Below the pieces are notes generated by a model. That model was not told the origin of the DNA, searched no databases, and saw only the letters and a list, made by a program, of their open reading frames with translations. The position numbers were made by a program, and so were the translations under genes. A stretch of DNA of 20,233 nt. Source: an uncultured Bacilli bacterium. GTDB taxonomy: Bacteria > Bacillota_I > Bacilli_A > RF39 > UBA660. The stretch is from contig CAKPAQ010000003.1 of the NCBI GenBank assembly GCA_934133015.1, positions 1-20,233 on the forward strand. Reading direction: 5' to 3'. Below, piece after piece: positions 7,185 through 14,481 of this stretch. How positions within the stretch are numbered: the first letter of the stretch is position 1; every line of letters starts with the position of its first letter.

Positions 7185-7781
7185 ATGGAAAAAATAAAGG
7201 ACGTTAAATTAAATAAAGAATTATTAAGTATTGAACCTAATGAAAAAGTTTTATACGACGCAATTATTCTTTCACAAGCATCATTAAGACAAGGAACTCA
7301 TTCAACAAAGACTCGTAGTGAAGTTAGTGGTGGAGGAAGAAAACCATGGCGTCAAAAAGGAACAGGACATGCTCGTCAAGGATCTATCCGTGCTGTTCAA
7401 TGGGTAGGTGGAGGAAGATATGGTACTCCAGTTCCTAGAGATTACTCTAAAAAACAAAATCGTAAAGAAAGAAGATTAGCTCTTCAAACAGCTTTCTTAA
7501 ATCTTTATAATGAAAAAGCAATTATCGTTGTAGATGAAATTAAATTATCTACACCAAAAACTAAAGAAATGGTAAATGTATTAAATACATTAGAAATAGC
7601 TGATAAAAAAGTTTTAGTAGTTGTTAAAGAATTAGATGAAGAAATAATATTAGCATCTAGAAACTTAGGGAACGTTATGGTAATTGAACCACAAGAAATG
7701 AATGTTTTAGATTTAGTTTCAACAGATGTAGTATTAACTACTAAAGAAGGATTAGCTAGTATTGAGGAGGTGCTTAAATAA
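7185..7781 (+). CDS. rplD: 50S ribosomal protein L4
   Basis: L4 assembles early on 23S rRNA and sends a long loop into the wall of the exit tunnel. That loop is plain at residues 43-85, with the basic and Gly-rich stretch RSEVSGGGRKPWRQKGTGHA and then GGGRYGTPVPRDY. The 198-residue length is normal. In E. coli and relatives L4 also represses its own operon by binding the S10 leader. Whether it does so here cannot be read from the sequence. AAAGGAGG lies upstream of the ATG and directly after the intergenic hairpin. The stop codon TAA shares its last A with the ATG of rplW, so rplW translation is probably coupled. Confidence 0.98.
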   Translation: MEKIKDVKLNKELLSIEPNEKVLYDAIILSQASLRQGTHSTKTRSEVSGGGRKPWRQKGTGHARQGSIRAVQWVGGGRYGTPVPRDYSKKQNRKERRLALQTAFLNLYNEKAIIVVDEIKLSTPKTKEMVNVLNTLEIADKKVLVVVKELDEEIILASRNLGNVMVIEPQEMNVLDLVSTDVVLTTKEGLASIEEVLK

Positions 7782-8065
7782 TGGATACAAAATACTTAGA
7801 AATCATTAAAGCGCCAGTTATTACTGAAAAATCAGGAGCTTTAGCTCAAGAAAAAAGTCAATATGTTTTCAAAGTTGATCCAAAAGCAAAGAAAACAGAA
7901 ATCAAAGTGGCTATTGAAAGAATATTTAACGTTAAAGTAGAAGCAATTCGTACAATCAACGTTAAACCTAAAAAAAGAAGAGTTGGTCGTTACACTGGTT
8001 TAACTAATCGCAGCAAGAAAGCGATAGTTACATTAGCTGAAGGACAAACAATTGAACTTAATTAG
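7781..8065 (+). CDS. rplW: 50S ribosomal protein L23
   Basis: L23 lies at the mouth of the exit tunnel and is the docking site for trigger factor and the signal recognition particle. The 94-residue protein has the family start IIKAPVITEKS (8-18), the strand QYVFKVDPKAKKTEIK, and the conserved block INVKPKKRRVGRYTG before a short C-terminal strand. The length is typical. The start ATG overlaps the stop of rplD by one base, and the ribosome binding site GAGGAGGTG (7764-7772) lies inside the rplD coding end. The gene is followed by rplB after 14 nt. Nothing unusual is seen. Confidence 0.97.
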   Translation: MDTKYLEIIKAPVITEKSGALAQEKSQYVFKVDPKAKKTEIKVAIERIFNVKVEAIRTINVKPKKRRVGRYTGLTNRSKKAIVTLAEGQTIELN

Positions 8066-8079
8066 AAGGAGGGTTACTC

Positions 8080-8910
8080 ATGTCAGTAAGAAACTATAAA
8101 CCAATTACACCAGGACAAAGAAAAAGAAGTACTTTAGTAAATGAAGAAATTACTAAAACTACTCCTGAAAAAAGTCTAGTAGTTAGTTTAAAGAAAAACG
8201 GTGGTCGTAACAATCAAGGTAGAATTACTGTAAGACATCAAGGTGGCGGAGCAAAAAGAAAATACAGAATTATTGATTTCAAGAGAAACAAACTTGATAT
8301 ACCTGGAAAAGTTGCAGGTATCGAATACGATCCAAACAGAACAGCAAATATTGCGTTAATAAATTATAACGATGGTGAAAAGAGATATATCATCGCTCCA
8401 AAAGGTTTAAAGGTTGGGGATGTAATTGTATCAGGACAAGATGCAGATATCAAATTAGGAAATGCACTTCCTATTATGAATATTCCAGTAGGTACAATGA
8501 TTCACAATATCGAGCTTCGTCCAGGTAAGGGTGGAGAACTTGCACGTAGTGCAGGAGCTAGCGCTCAAATATTAGGACGTGAAGCAAACTATGTTATGGT
8601 AAGACTTTCAAGTGGTGAACAAAGACTTATTTTAGGTACTTGTTTCGCAACAATCGGAGAAGTTGGTAATGAAGACCAAAACTTAGTTAGATTAGGAAAA
8701 GCAGGTCGTACACGTCATATGGGAATTAGACCTACAGTTCGTGGATCTGTTATGAACCCTAATGATCACCCACATGGTGGTGGAGAAGGTCGTGCGCCAA
8801 TTGGACGTAAAGGGCCAGTTACTCCTTGGGGTAAACCAGCACTTGGTTATAAAACACGTAAGAAGAAAACGTCTGATAAATTTATCGTACGTCGTCGCAA
8901 TAGTAAATAG
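8080..8910 (+). CDS. rplB: 50S ribosomal protein L2
   Basis: L2 is one of the most conserved large-subunit proteins and is needed for subunit joining and peptidyl transferase activity. The 276-residue protein has the OB-like N-terminal part with RITVRHQGGGAKRKYR (48-63), the SH3-like second domain and the C-terminal signature MNPNDHPHGGGEGR (225-238). His230 corresponds to the functionally important His229 of E. coli. The basic tail ends in RRRNSK. Length is normal. GAAGGAGG is placed before the ATG, and rpsS follows after 18 nt. A short overlapping frame at 8762-8944 is a shadow of this gene. Confidence 0.98.
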   Translation: MSVRNYKPITPGQRKRSTLVNEEITKTTPEKSLVVSLKKNGGRNNQGRITVRHQGGGAKRKYRIIDFKRNKLDIPGKVAGIEYDPNRTANIALINYNDGEKRYIIAPKGLKVGDVIVSGQDADIKLGNALPIMNIPVGTMIHNIELRPGKGGELARSAGASAQILGREANYVMVRLSSGEQRLILGTCFATIGEVGNEDQNLVRLGKAGRTRHMGIRPTVRGSVMNPNDHPHGGGEGRAPIGRKGPVTPWGKPALGYKTRKKKTSDKFIVRRRNSK

Positions 8911-8928
8911 GAAAGGATATAAGAGATT

Positions 8929-9198
8929 ATGGCAAGAAGTTTAAAGAAAAAACCTTATGTATTCGAAAGATTACTAGCTAAGGTAGAAAAATTAAATGAA
9001 TCTGGTAAAAAAGAAGTCATTAAGACTTGGTCTCGTCGTTCAACTATCTATCCTGCATTTATTGGACATACATTTGCAGTACATAATGGAAAAGAGTTTA
9101 TACCAGTATATGTTACTGAAGATATGGTAGGACACAAACTTGGTGAATTTTCACAAACTCGTAAGTTTGGTGGACACGGCGACAAGAAAAAGAAATAG
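8929..9198 (+). CDS. rpsS: 30S ribosomal protein S19
   Basis: S19 binds the head of the small subunit together with S13, near the A-site finger contact. The 89-residue product shows the family core: MARSLKKKPYV at the start, KTWSRRSTIYPAFIGHTFAVHNG in the middle (which I shorten here to the key residues Trp, the two Arg and the His), and FSQTRKFGGHG before the Lys-rich end. Length is normal. The spacing from AAAGGA (8912-8917) to the ATG is 11 bases, slightly long compared with the neighbours. rplV follows after 19 nt with its own AGGAGG. Confidence 0.97.
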   Translation: MARSLKKKPYVFERLLAKVEKLNESGKKEVIKTWSRRSTIYPAFIGHTFAVHNGKEFIPVYVTEDMVGHKLGEFSQTRKFGGHGDKKKK

Positions 9199-9217
9199 TG
9201 ACTAGGAGGAGAGAAAT

Positions 9218-9550
9218 ATGGAAGCAAGAGCAATCGCAAAAACTCTTAGAGTATCACCTATTAAAGCTCGTTTAGTAGTAGATTTAATTCGTGGTAAAAA
9301 AGCAAGCGAAGCATTAGTTATTTTAAATAACATGAATAATAAATCTGCTCGTCTTACATCTAAAGTTTTATCATCAGCTATAGCTAACGCTGTTAATAAT
9401 AATGGTGCTAAAGTTGATGAACTTTATGTAAAAGAAGCAAGAGTAGATGCTGGTCCGGTGATGAAGAGACATATGTTTGACTCACGTAGTCACATCGGAC
9501 ATAAAGATAAAAGAACAAGTCACATTATCGTAGTTGTGGCTACTAAGTAA
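9218..9550 (+). CDS. rplV: 50S ribosomal protein L22
   Basis: L22 contacts all 23S domains and its beta-hairpin lines the exit tunnel next to L4. The 110-residue protein has the classic N-terminal helix AKTLRVSPIKARLVVDLIRGK (positions 7-27, shown by Arg11, Pro14 and Arg18), the central NAVNNNGAKVDELYV and the tunnel hairpin VDAGPVMKR followed by the conserved RTSHI near the end. Length fits the family. It sits between rpsS and rpsC with a GGAGG-type site before its ATG, the standard S10-cluster position. Confidence 0.97.
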   Translation: MEARAIAKTLRVSPIKARLVVDLIRGKKASEALVILNNMNNKSARLTSKVLSSAIANAVNNNGAKVDELYVKEARVDAGPVMKRHMFDSRSHIGHKDKRTSHIIVVVATK

Positions 9551-9570
9551 TCTTAAAGGAGGGTTAAGAA

Positions 9571-10224
9571 ATGGGTCAAAAGGTTAATCCTAATGGACTA
9601 AGACTTGGAATCAATAAAGACTGGGACTCAAAATGGTATGCAACTAAAAAAGATTTCTCAAAATATTTAAATAACGATATTAAAATCCGTAAATATTTTG
9701 AAAACAACTTAAAAGATGCCGCTATAGCTAAAGTTCAAGTTGAAAGAAATTCTAAGAGAACAGAAGTTATTGTTCACACTGCTAAACCTGGTGTTATCAT
9801 CGGTCGTGGTGGCGAAGCAATCGAAAAATTAAAACAAGAAATTTCTAAATTAGTTAACGAAGAAATTCAAATATCTATCGTAGATATCAAAAAAGCTGAT
9901 ATAAATGCACAAATCGTTGCTAACTCAATAGCTAACCAAATCGAAAATCGTGCATCATTCAGAATGGCTCAAAAAAGAGCAATCCGTAACGCTATGAAAG
10001 CTGGAGCTAAAGGTATTAAGACATCAGTATCTGGTCGTCTTGGTGGAGCAGATATGGCTCGTAGCGAAGGATATACAGAAGGAACAATTCCTCTACATAC
10101 ATTAAGAGCAGATATCGATTATGCAACAGCAGAAGCTGATACAACATTCGGTAAAATTGGTGTTAAGGTATGGATTTATAAAGGAGAAATTCTTCCTAGT
10201 AAAAAGGCTAAAGGAGGTAATTAA
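9571..10224 (+). CDS. rpsC: 30S ribosomal protein S3
   Basis: S3 is part of the mRNA entry channel and the head of the small subunit. It starts with MGQKVNPNGLRLG (1-13), contains a type II KH domain with the loop GVIIGRGG (74-81), and has the C-terminal domain with KTSVSGRLGGADMAR and the signature IPLHTLRADIDYA. The 217-residue length is normal for a Gram-positive S3. AAAGGAGGG lies before the ATG. The ribosome binding site of the next gene, rplP, is the AAAGGAGG in the last codons of this one. Confidence 0.98.
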   Translation: MGQKVNPNGLRLGINKDWDSKWYATKKDFSKYLNNDIKIRKYFENNLKDAAIAKVQVERNSKRTEVIVHTAKPGVIIGRGGEAIEKLKQEISKLVNEEIQISIVDIKKADINAQIVANSIANQIENRASFRMAQKRAIRNAMKAGAKGIKTSVSGRLGGADMARSEGYTEGTIPLHTLRADIDYATAEADTTFGKIGVKVWIYKGEILPSKKAKGGN

Positions 10225-10226
10225 GA

Positions 10227-10658
10227 ATGTTAATTCCATCAAGAACTAAATATCGTCGTGTTCACAGATTACCTTACGAAGGTCATGCAAAAGGAAATAC
10301 AACATTAGATAAAGGTGAATACGGTTTAGTAGCAAAAGAAGGAGCTTGGATTACATCTAATCAAATCGAAGCTGCTCGTATCGCTATGACTCGTTACATG
10401 AAACGTGGTGGAAAAGTATGGATCAATATTTTCCCACATATGCCTTTAACTAAAAAACCTATCGGTACTCGTCAAGGTAAAGGTAAAGGTAACGTTGAAG
10501 CATGGGTAGCAGTTGTTAAAGAAGGAAAAATCATGTTCGAAATCGCTGGAGTATCAGAAGATGTAGCACGTGAAGCTTTAAGATTAGCATCTCATAAACT
10601 ACCTATCAAAACTAAATTTATTAAAAAAGAAAATGGTGGTGAATTAAATGAAGGTTAA
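10227..10658 (+). CDS. rplP: 50S ribosomal protein L16
   Basis: L16 binds the base of the A site in the large subunit and orients aminoacyl-tRNA. The 143-residue protein shows MLIPSRTKYRRVHR at the start, the long conserved block IEAARIAMTRYMKRGGKVWI, and the C-terminal VAREALRLASHKLPIKTKF. The pair PHM after INIF is a form I associate with Mollicutes L16 proteins, a minor phylogenetic hint. The gene begins two bases after rpsC and its end overlaps rpmC by 11 nt. Confidence 0.97.
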   Translation: MLIPSRTKYRRVHRLPYEGHAKGNTTLDKGEYGLVAKEGAWITSNQIEAARIAMTRYMKRGGKVWINIFPHMPLTKKPIGTRQGKGKGNVEAWVAVVKEGKIMFEIAGVSEDVAREALRLASHKLPIKTKFIKKENGGELNEG

Positions 10659-10854
10659 AGAGATTAGAGAATTAACCACTGAAGAAATTGTTGCTAAAAT
10701 AAAAGAAACTAAAGAAGAATTATTCAACTTAAGATTTCAACAAGCAACAGGAAACTTAGAAAAACCTTCAAGAATTAGAGATTTAAGACACACAGTTGCA
10801 CGTTTAAAAACAGTTTTACGTGAACGTGAGCTTAATGACGAGGAGGCTAAGTAA
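10648..10854 (+). CDS. rpmC: 50S ribosomal protein L29
   Basis: L29 is a small two-helix protein near L23 at the exit tunnel. The 68-residue sequence fits: MKVKEIRELTTEEI at the start, KETKEELFNLRFQQATGNLEKP as the first long helix (core residues Glu, Leu, Phe, Arg, Gln), then RIRDLRHTVARLKTVLRER. Its ATG lies inside the rplP coding end, 11 nt before that gene stops, and the only upstream site is the weak GGTGGTGA, so initiation probably depends on ribosomes finishing rplP. The last codons carry GAGGAGG, which serves rpsQ. Confidence 0.96.
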   Translation: MKVKEIRELTTEEIVAKIKETKEELFNLRFQQATGNLEKPSRIRDLRHTVARLKTVLRERELNDEEAK

Positions 10855-10856
10855 CA

Positions 10857-11114
10857 ATGGAAAAAGTAAAAAAAGAATTAGTTGGAACAGTTGTTAGTGC
10901 TTGTAATAACAAAACAATCACTGTTCGTGTAGAAACTTATAAAAAACATCCAAAATATGGAAAAAGAGTTAAATATTCTAAAAAATATGCAGCTCATGAT
11001 GAAACAAATAAAGCTAAAGTAGGAGATACAGTAAGAATAGTTGAATGCAAACCTATTTCAAGAACTAAACACTTCTATTTAGCAGAAATCGTAAAAGAAG
11101 CAGTTATTCTATAA
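10857..11114 (+). CDS. rpsQ: 30S ribosomal protein S17
   Basis: S17 is a primary rRNA-binding OB-fold protein of the small-subunit body. The 85-residue product has the strand pair ELVGTVVSACNNKTITVRVE, the conserved HPKYGKRVKYSKKYAAHDE loop (key residues His, Pro, Tyr, Lys, His, Asp), and GDTVRIVECKPISRTKHF near the end. Length is normal. It starts two bases after rpmC, using the GAGGAGG inside rpmC, and is followed after 26 nt by rplN with its own GAAGGAGG. Confidence 0.97.
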   Translation: MEKVKKELVGTVVSACNNKTITVRVETYKKHPKYGKRVKYSKKYAAHDETNKAKVGDTVRIVECKPISRTKHFYLAEIVKEAVIL

Positions 11115-11140
11115 CTCTTAGGTGAAGGAGGAAATAATTT

Positions 11141-11509
11141 ATGTTACAACAAGAAAGCCGTTTAAAAGTTGCTGACAATTCAGGTGCAAAAAGCTTATTA
11201 GTAATTCGTGTACTTGGTGGAAGCAAAGTAAAAACAGGAAATATCGGTGACATAGTTGTTGGTACAATAAAAGATGCCACACCTAATGGAACTGTTAAAA
11301 AAGGTAAAGTTGTAAAAGCTGTAATCGTTAGAAGTAAACAAGGTGTTCGTCGTGATGATGGAAGCTATATCAAGTTCGACGATAATGCATGCGTAATCAT
11401 TAAAGATGATAAGAGTCCAGTAGGAACTCGTATCTTCGGACCTGTTGCGAGAGAACTTCGTGACAAAGATTTCATGAAAATAGTATCTTTAGCTAAAGAA
11501 GTGCTATAA
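11141..11509 (+). CDS. rplN: 50S ribosomal protein L14
   Basis: L14 forms part of an intersubunit bridge and, in other bacteria, is the binding site of the silencing factor RsfS. The 122-residue protein has the usual length, the start MLQQESRLKVADNSGAK, the strand VVGTIKDATPNG, the block KAVIVRSKQGVRRDDGSYIKF (core residues Arg, Arg, Asp, Gly), and the end GTRIFGPVARELRD. It is the first gene of what is the spc unit in E. coli, but here it runs on without a separate promoter that I can see. Confidence 0.98.
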   Translation: MLQQESRLKVADNSGAKSLLVIRVLGGSKVKTGNIGDIVVGTIKDATPNGTVKKGKVVKAVIVRSKQGVRRDDGSYIKFDDNACVIIKDDKSPVGTRIFGPVARELRDKDFMKIVSLAKEVL

Positions 11510-11520
11510 AGGAGGATATT

Positions 11521-11832
11521 ATGAAACTTAAAGTTGGAGACAAAGTTTTAGTAATAGCCGGATCTAGTAAAGGAAAAGAAGGTAAAATCATTAAAACTCT
11601 AAGAAACGAGAACAAAGTTATCGTTGAAGGAGTAAACATTGTTAAGAAACATAAAAAAGGAAATGGTCAAGAAACAGGAGGAATCCTTGAAGTTGAAGCA
11701 CCAATTCATGTATCTAATGTTATGTTAATTGATTCAAAAACTAAAAAACCTACTAGAATTGGTTATACAATAGATGAAAAAACAAATAAAAAAATAAGAA
11801 TTTCTAAAAAATCAAACGAGAAGATTGATTAG
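11521..11832 (+). CDS. rplX: 50S ribosomal protein L24
   Basis: L24 starts large-subunit assembly by binding the 5' end of 23S rRNA. The 103-residue protein begins with a KOW motif (KVGDKVLVIAGSSKGKEGKI, Gly13 to Gly22 region), then VIVEGVNIVKKHKK and the conserved EAPIHVSNVMLID. The C-terminal tail is basic. It starts 11 nt after rplN behind AAAGGAGG, and rplE follows after 18 nt. Length matches the family and nothing unusual is seen. Confidence 0.97.
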   Translation: MKLKVGDKVLVIAGSSKGKEGKIIKTLRNENKVIVEGVNIVKKHKKGNGQETGGILEVEAPIHVSNVMLIDSKTKKPTRIGYTIDEKTNKKIRISKKSNEKID

Positions 11833-11850
11833 TTGGAAGGAGGGTAATAT

Positions 11851-12390
11851 ATGAACCGCCTAAAAGAAAAATATCTAAATGAAATAGTTCCAAGCTTAAA
11901 AAAAGAACATAATTATAAGTCAATTATGGAAGTACCTAAATTAGAAAAAGTAGTTATCAACATGGGTGTTGGTGATGCGACTTCTAATTCTAAATTAATC
12001 GAAGCTGCAGTAAAGGATCTTGAACAAATAGCAGGTCAAAAACCAGTTATTACTAAAGCAAGAAAGTCAATTGCAGGATTTAAAGTAAGAGAAGGTCAAG
12101 CAATCGGATGCAAAGTTACACTACGTGGAGACGCAATGTATAACTTTATCGATAAATTAGTTTCAATCGCACTTCCTCGTGTAAGAGACTTTAGAGGAGT
12201 TTCACCTAAAGCCTTCGATGGAAGAGGAAACTATACAATGGGAATTAAAGAACAATTAATTTTCTCTGAAATCGATTATGATAATGTTGTTAAAGTTCGT
12301 GGTATGGACATAGTTTTCGTAACTACTGCACGTACTAACGAAGAAGCACGTGACTTATTAAGTAAACTTGGAATTCCTTTTAGAAAGTAA
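11851..12390 (+). CDS. rplE: 50S ribosomal protein L5
   Basis: L5 binds 5S rRNA and makes a bridge to the small-subunit head. The 179-residue product has normal length and the expected blocks: VPKLEKVVINMGVGDA, ITKARKSIAGFKVREGQ (Lys and Arg contacts), LRGDAMYNFIDKL, LPRVRDFRG and YTMGIKEQLIFSEIDYD, ending in LLSKLGIPFRK. A GGAGG site precedes the ATG, and rpsN starts 12 nt after its stop. Confidence 0.98.
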   Translation: MNRLKEKYLNEIVPSLKKEHNYKSIMEVPKLEKVVINMGVGDATSNSKLIEAAVKDLEQIAGQKPVITKARKSIAGFKVREGQAIGCKVTLRGDAMYNFIDKLVSIALPRVRDFRGVSPKAFDGRGNYTMGIKEQLIFSEIDYDNVVKVRGMDIVFVTTARTNEEARDLLSKLGIPFRK

Positions 12391-12402
12391 TTGGAGGATA
12401 TT

Positions 12403-12588
12403 ATGGCAAAGAAAAGTATGAAAATAAAAGCTAATAGAAAGCAAAAATTCAAAGTGCGTGAATACACTCGCTGCGAAAGATGTGGTAGACCTCATGCTGT
12501 TATGAGTAAATTTGGAATCTGCCGTATTTGCTTTAGAGAATTAGCAAATAAAGGACAAATACCAGGTGTTAAGAAATCAAGCTGGTAG
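12403..12588 (+). CDS. rpsN: 30S ribosomal protein S14, zinc-binding type Z
   Basis: This 61-residue protein is the short zinc form of S14, found in the small-subunit head. Four cysteines at 24, 27, 40 and 43 make the ribbon CERC...CRIC, and the end GVKKSSW is typical. I place the start at the ATG of 12403, nine bases downstream of the GGAGG at 12393-12397. The TTG at 12391 would add four residues and overlap that site. Many Bacilli also keep a long zinc-free S14 elsewhere for zinc starvation, which cannot be judged from this window. Confidence 0.97.
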   Translation: MAKKSMKIKANRKQKFKVREYTRCERCGRPHAVMSKFGICRICFRELANKGQIPGVKKSSW

Positions 12589-12604
12589 GAAGGAGGAGTA
12601 AAAT

Positions 12605-13006
12605 ATGGCTGTAGTAACAGATACAATAGCTGACATGCTAACTCGTATACGTAATGCTAATAGTATGCGTTATACAGAAGTAAAAGTACCTGCTTCTAAT
12701 CTAAAGTTAGAACTTGCTAGAATTTTAAAAGAAGAAGGATTTATTAAAGACTATAAAGTGTTAGATGAAAGATCTCAAGGTATGATTCTTTTAACACTTA
12801 AATATGGACAAAACAAAGAAAGAGTAATCACAGGATTAAAACGTATATCTAAACCTGGACTTAGAGTATATGCTAAAGCTGAAGAAGTACCTAAAGTACT
12901 TAATGGTTTAGGAATCGCAATTATTTCAACATCTAAAGGTGTTATGACTGATAAAGAAGCTCGTAAACAAAATTTAGGTGGAGAAGTTTTAGCTTATATT
13001 TGGTAA
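12605..13006 (+). CDS. rpsH: 30S ribosomal protein S8
   Basis: S8 is a primary 16S rRNA binder of the small-subunit body and, in E. coli, the translational repressor of the spc operon. The 133-residue protein shows DTIADMLTRIRNAN at the start, KVPASNLKLELARILKEEGFI (core Pro, Lys, Ile, Leu, Glu, Gly) and the C-terminal RNA-binding signature GLGIAIISTSKGVMTDKEAR with the final LGGEVLAYIW. GAAGGAGG is placed before the ATG. No S8-binding copy of the 16S site is obvious near rplE, so autoregulation of the E. coli kind is not supported here. Confidence 0.98.
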   Translation: MAVVTDTIADMLTRIRNANSMRYTEVKVPASNLKLELARILKEEGFIKDYKVLDERSQGMILLTLKYGQNKERVITGLKRISKPGLRVYAKAEEVPKVLNGLGIAIISTSKGVMTDKEARKQNLGGEVLAYIW

Positions 13007-13031
13007 AAACATTATATAAGGAGGTGCAAGT

Positions 13032-13568
13032 ATGAGCCGTATTGGTAATAGAAAAATCATAATCCCTGCTGGTGTTACAGTAACAGTAGATAATAATAAA
13101 GTTAATGTAAAAGGACCAAAAGGGGAATTATCATTAGATTTAGTAAAAAATATTACTGTAGAAATAGCAGAAAATGAATTATCAGTTAAAAGAGCTAATG
13201 ATGAAAAGAATGTTAGAGCTATGCATGGAACTACTAACGCTAACATTAAAAATATGATCACTGGTGTAACTGAAGGATTCAAAAAAGATTTAGAGATTAT
13301 CGGTGTAGGTTACCGTTTCAATGTTAAAGGTAATACACTAGTAATTAATGCTGGATATTCTCATCCAGTAGAAATCGAAGTACCAACTGGTTTATCTGTT
13401 GAAGCTACTTCAAATACAGAAATCAGCGTTAAAGGTATCGACAAAGTTTTAGTTGGAGAATTTGCAGCTAATATTCGTAAAGTTAGACAACCTGAACCTT
13501 ACAAAGGAAAAGGTATTCGTTATAAAGATGAACATATTCAACGTAAGGAAGGAAAGAAAGCTGCTTAA
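13032..13568 (+). CDS. rplF: 50S ribosomal protein L6
   Basis: L6 lies near the factor-binding site of the large subunit. The 178-residue protein has normal length, starting MSRIGNRKIIIPAGV and showing two repeated beta-rich halves. The second half includes KDLEIIGVGYRFNVKG, then HPVEIEVP, and the C-terminal signature IRKVRQPEPYKGKGIRY (Pro, Glu, Pro, Tyr, Lys, Gly). AAGGAGGTG lies seven bases upstream of the ATG. The 31-nt gap that follows includes an inverted repeat around the rplR start. Confidence 0.98.
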   Translation: MSRIGNRKIIIPAGVTVTVDNNKVNVKGPKGELSLDLVKNITVEIAENELSVKRANDEKNVRAMHGTTNANIKNMITGVTEGFKKDLEIIGVGYRFNVKGNTLVINAGYSHPVEIEVPTGLSVEATSNTEISVKGIDKVLVGEFAANIRKVRQPEPYKGKGIRYKDEHIQRKEGKKAA

Positions 13569-13599
13569 TAATTAAATAAGTAGAAGGGAGAAGTTACTT

Positions 13600-13956
13600 A
13601 TGATTAAAAAAGAATCTCGTAATGAAATGCGTAAGATTAGACATGAAAGAGTAAGAAGCAAAATCGTTGGAACTAGCGAAGTACCTAGATTATGTGTATA
13701 TCGTTCTAATAAAAACATCAGTGCGCAAATTATTGATGATGAAAATGGTATTACTTTAGCAAGTGCCTCTTCAAATTCTTTAAAGTTAGCTAACGGTAGT
13801 AATATCGAAGCTGCTACTAAAGTAGGAGAAGCAATCGCAGAAGCAAGTAAAAAAGCTGGAATCACTAAAGTAGTATTTGATAGAGGTGGATACCTTTATC
13901 ATGGACGTGTTGCTGCCCTAGCAGAAGCTGCACGTAATAAAGGATTAGAATTCTAG
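13600..13956 (+). CDS. rplR: 50S ribosomal protein L18
   Basis: L18 binds 5S rRNA with L5. The 118-residue protein has the family length, a basic start (MIKKESRNEMRKIRHER), RLCVYRSNKNISAQIIDD in the first strand pair, and the signature VVFDRGGYLYHGRVAALAEAARNKGLEF (Asp, Arg, Gly, Tyr, His, Gly, Arg). AGAAGGGAG at 13582-13590 is the ribosome binding site. ATAAGTA (13576-13582) and TACTTAT (13595-13601) flank that site, so the start codon could be paired while the binding site stays in the loop. Confidence 0.97.
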   Translation: MIKKESRNEMRKIRHERVRSKIVGTSEVPRLCVYRSNKNISAQIIDDENGITLASASSNSLKLANGSNIEAATKVGEAIAEASKKAGITKVVFDRGGYLYHGRVAALAEAARNKGLEF

Positions 13957-13971
13957 GAAGGATGGGTATTT

Positions 13972-14481
13972 ATGCAAAATAGAAATAATGACCCAAAACA
14001 AAAGCTTTTAGAAGAATTAGTAATTGAAGTAAAATCCGTTGTTAAAGTTAACAAAGGTGGACGTCAAAGAAGATTCTCTGCTTGTGTTGTTGTTGGGGAT
14101 AGAAAAGGTAAAGTTGGATTAGGTATCGGTAAAGCAAACGAAGTACCTGATGCAATTAAGAAAGCTATTCAAGCTGCCAATAAGAATCTAGTTAATGTTC
14201 CTTTAGTAGATGGAAGAACTATCCAACATGAAGTTATCGGAAGAAATGGTGCTGCCAAGGTATTCTTAAAACCTGCTGCAGCTGGTACTGGTGTTATCGC
14301 TGGTGGAGCTGTTCGTGCTGTACTTGAACTTGCCGGAGTTCATGATATCTTGTCTAAATCACTTGGGTCTCGTACCAAACTAAATATGGCTACCGCTACA
14401 ATCAATGCCTTAAAATCAGTTAAAACAGTAGAAGAAGTTGCGAAACTTAGAGAAAAAACAAAAGAGGAGATTTTAGGATAA
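13972..14481 (+). CDS. rpsE: 30S ribosomal protein S5
   Basis: S5 helps keep decoding accurate and forms part of the mRNA entry site. The 169-residue protein has the N-terminal double-stranded-RNA-binding-like domain with VKVNKGGRQRRFSACVVVGD (Gly-Gly-Arg-Gln-Arg), GLGIGKANEVPDAIKKA, and the C-terminal fold with AGTGVIAGGAVRAVLELAG and DILSKSLGS. Length is normal. Its stop codon TAA shares its last base with the rplO ATG. In most Firmicutes rpmD would sit between these two genes, and no room remains for it here. Confidence 0.98.
   Translation: MQNRNNDPKQKLLEELVIEVKSVVKVNKGGRQRRFSACVVVGDRKGKVGLGIGKANEVPDAIKKAIQAANKNLVNVPLVDGRTIQHEVIGRNGAAKVFLKPAAAGTGVIAGGAVRAVLELAGVHDILSKSLGSRTKLNMATATINALKSVKTVEEVAKLREKTKEEILG

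Noticed and set aside
8762..8944. A 60-residue plus-strand frame across the rplB end
   Set aside because: It lies inside the well-supported rplB and has no ribosome binding site before its ATG.
12989..13282. A 97-residue minus-strand frame opposite rplF
   Set aside because: The opposite strand encodes a clear L6, and the frame has no supporting start signals.
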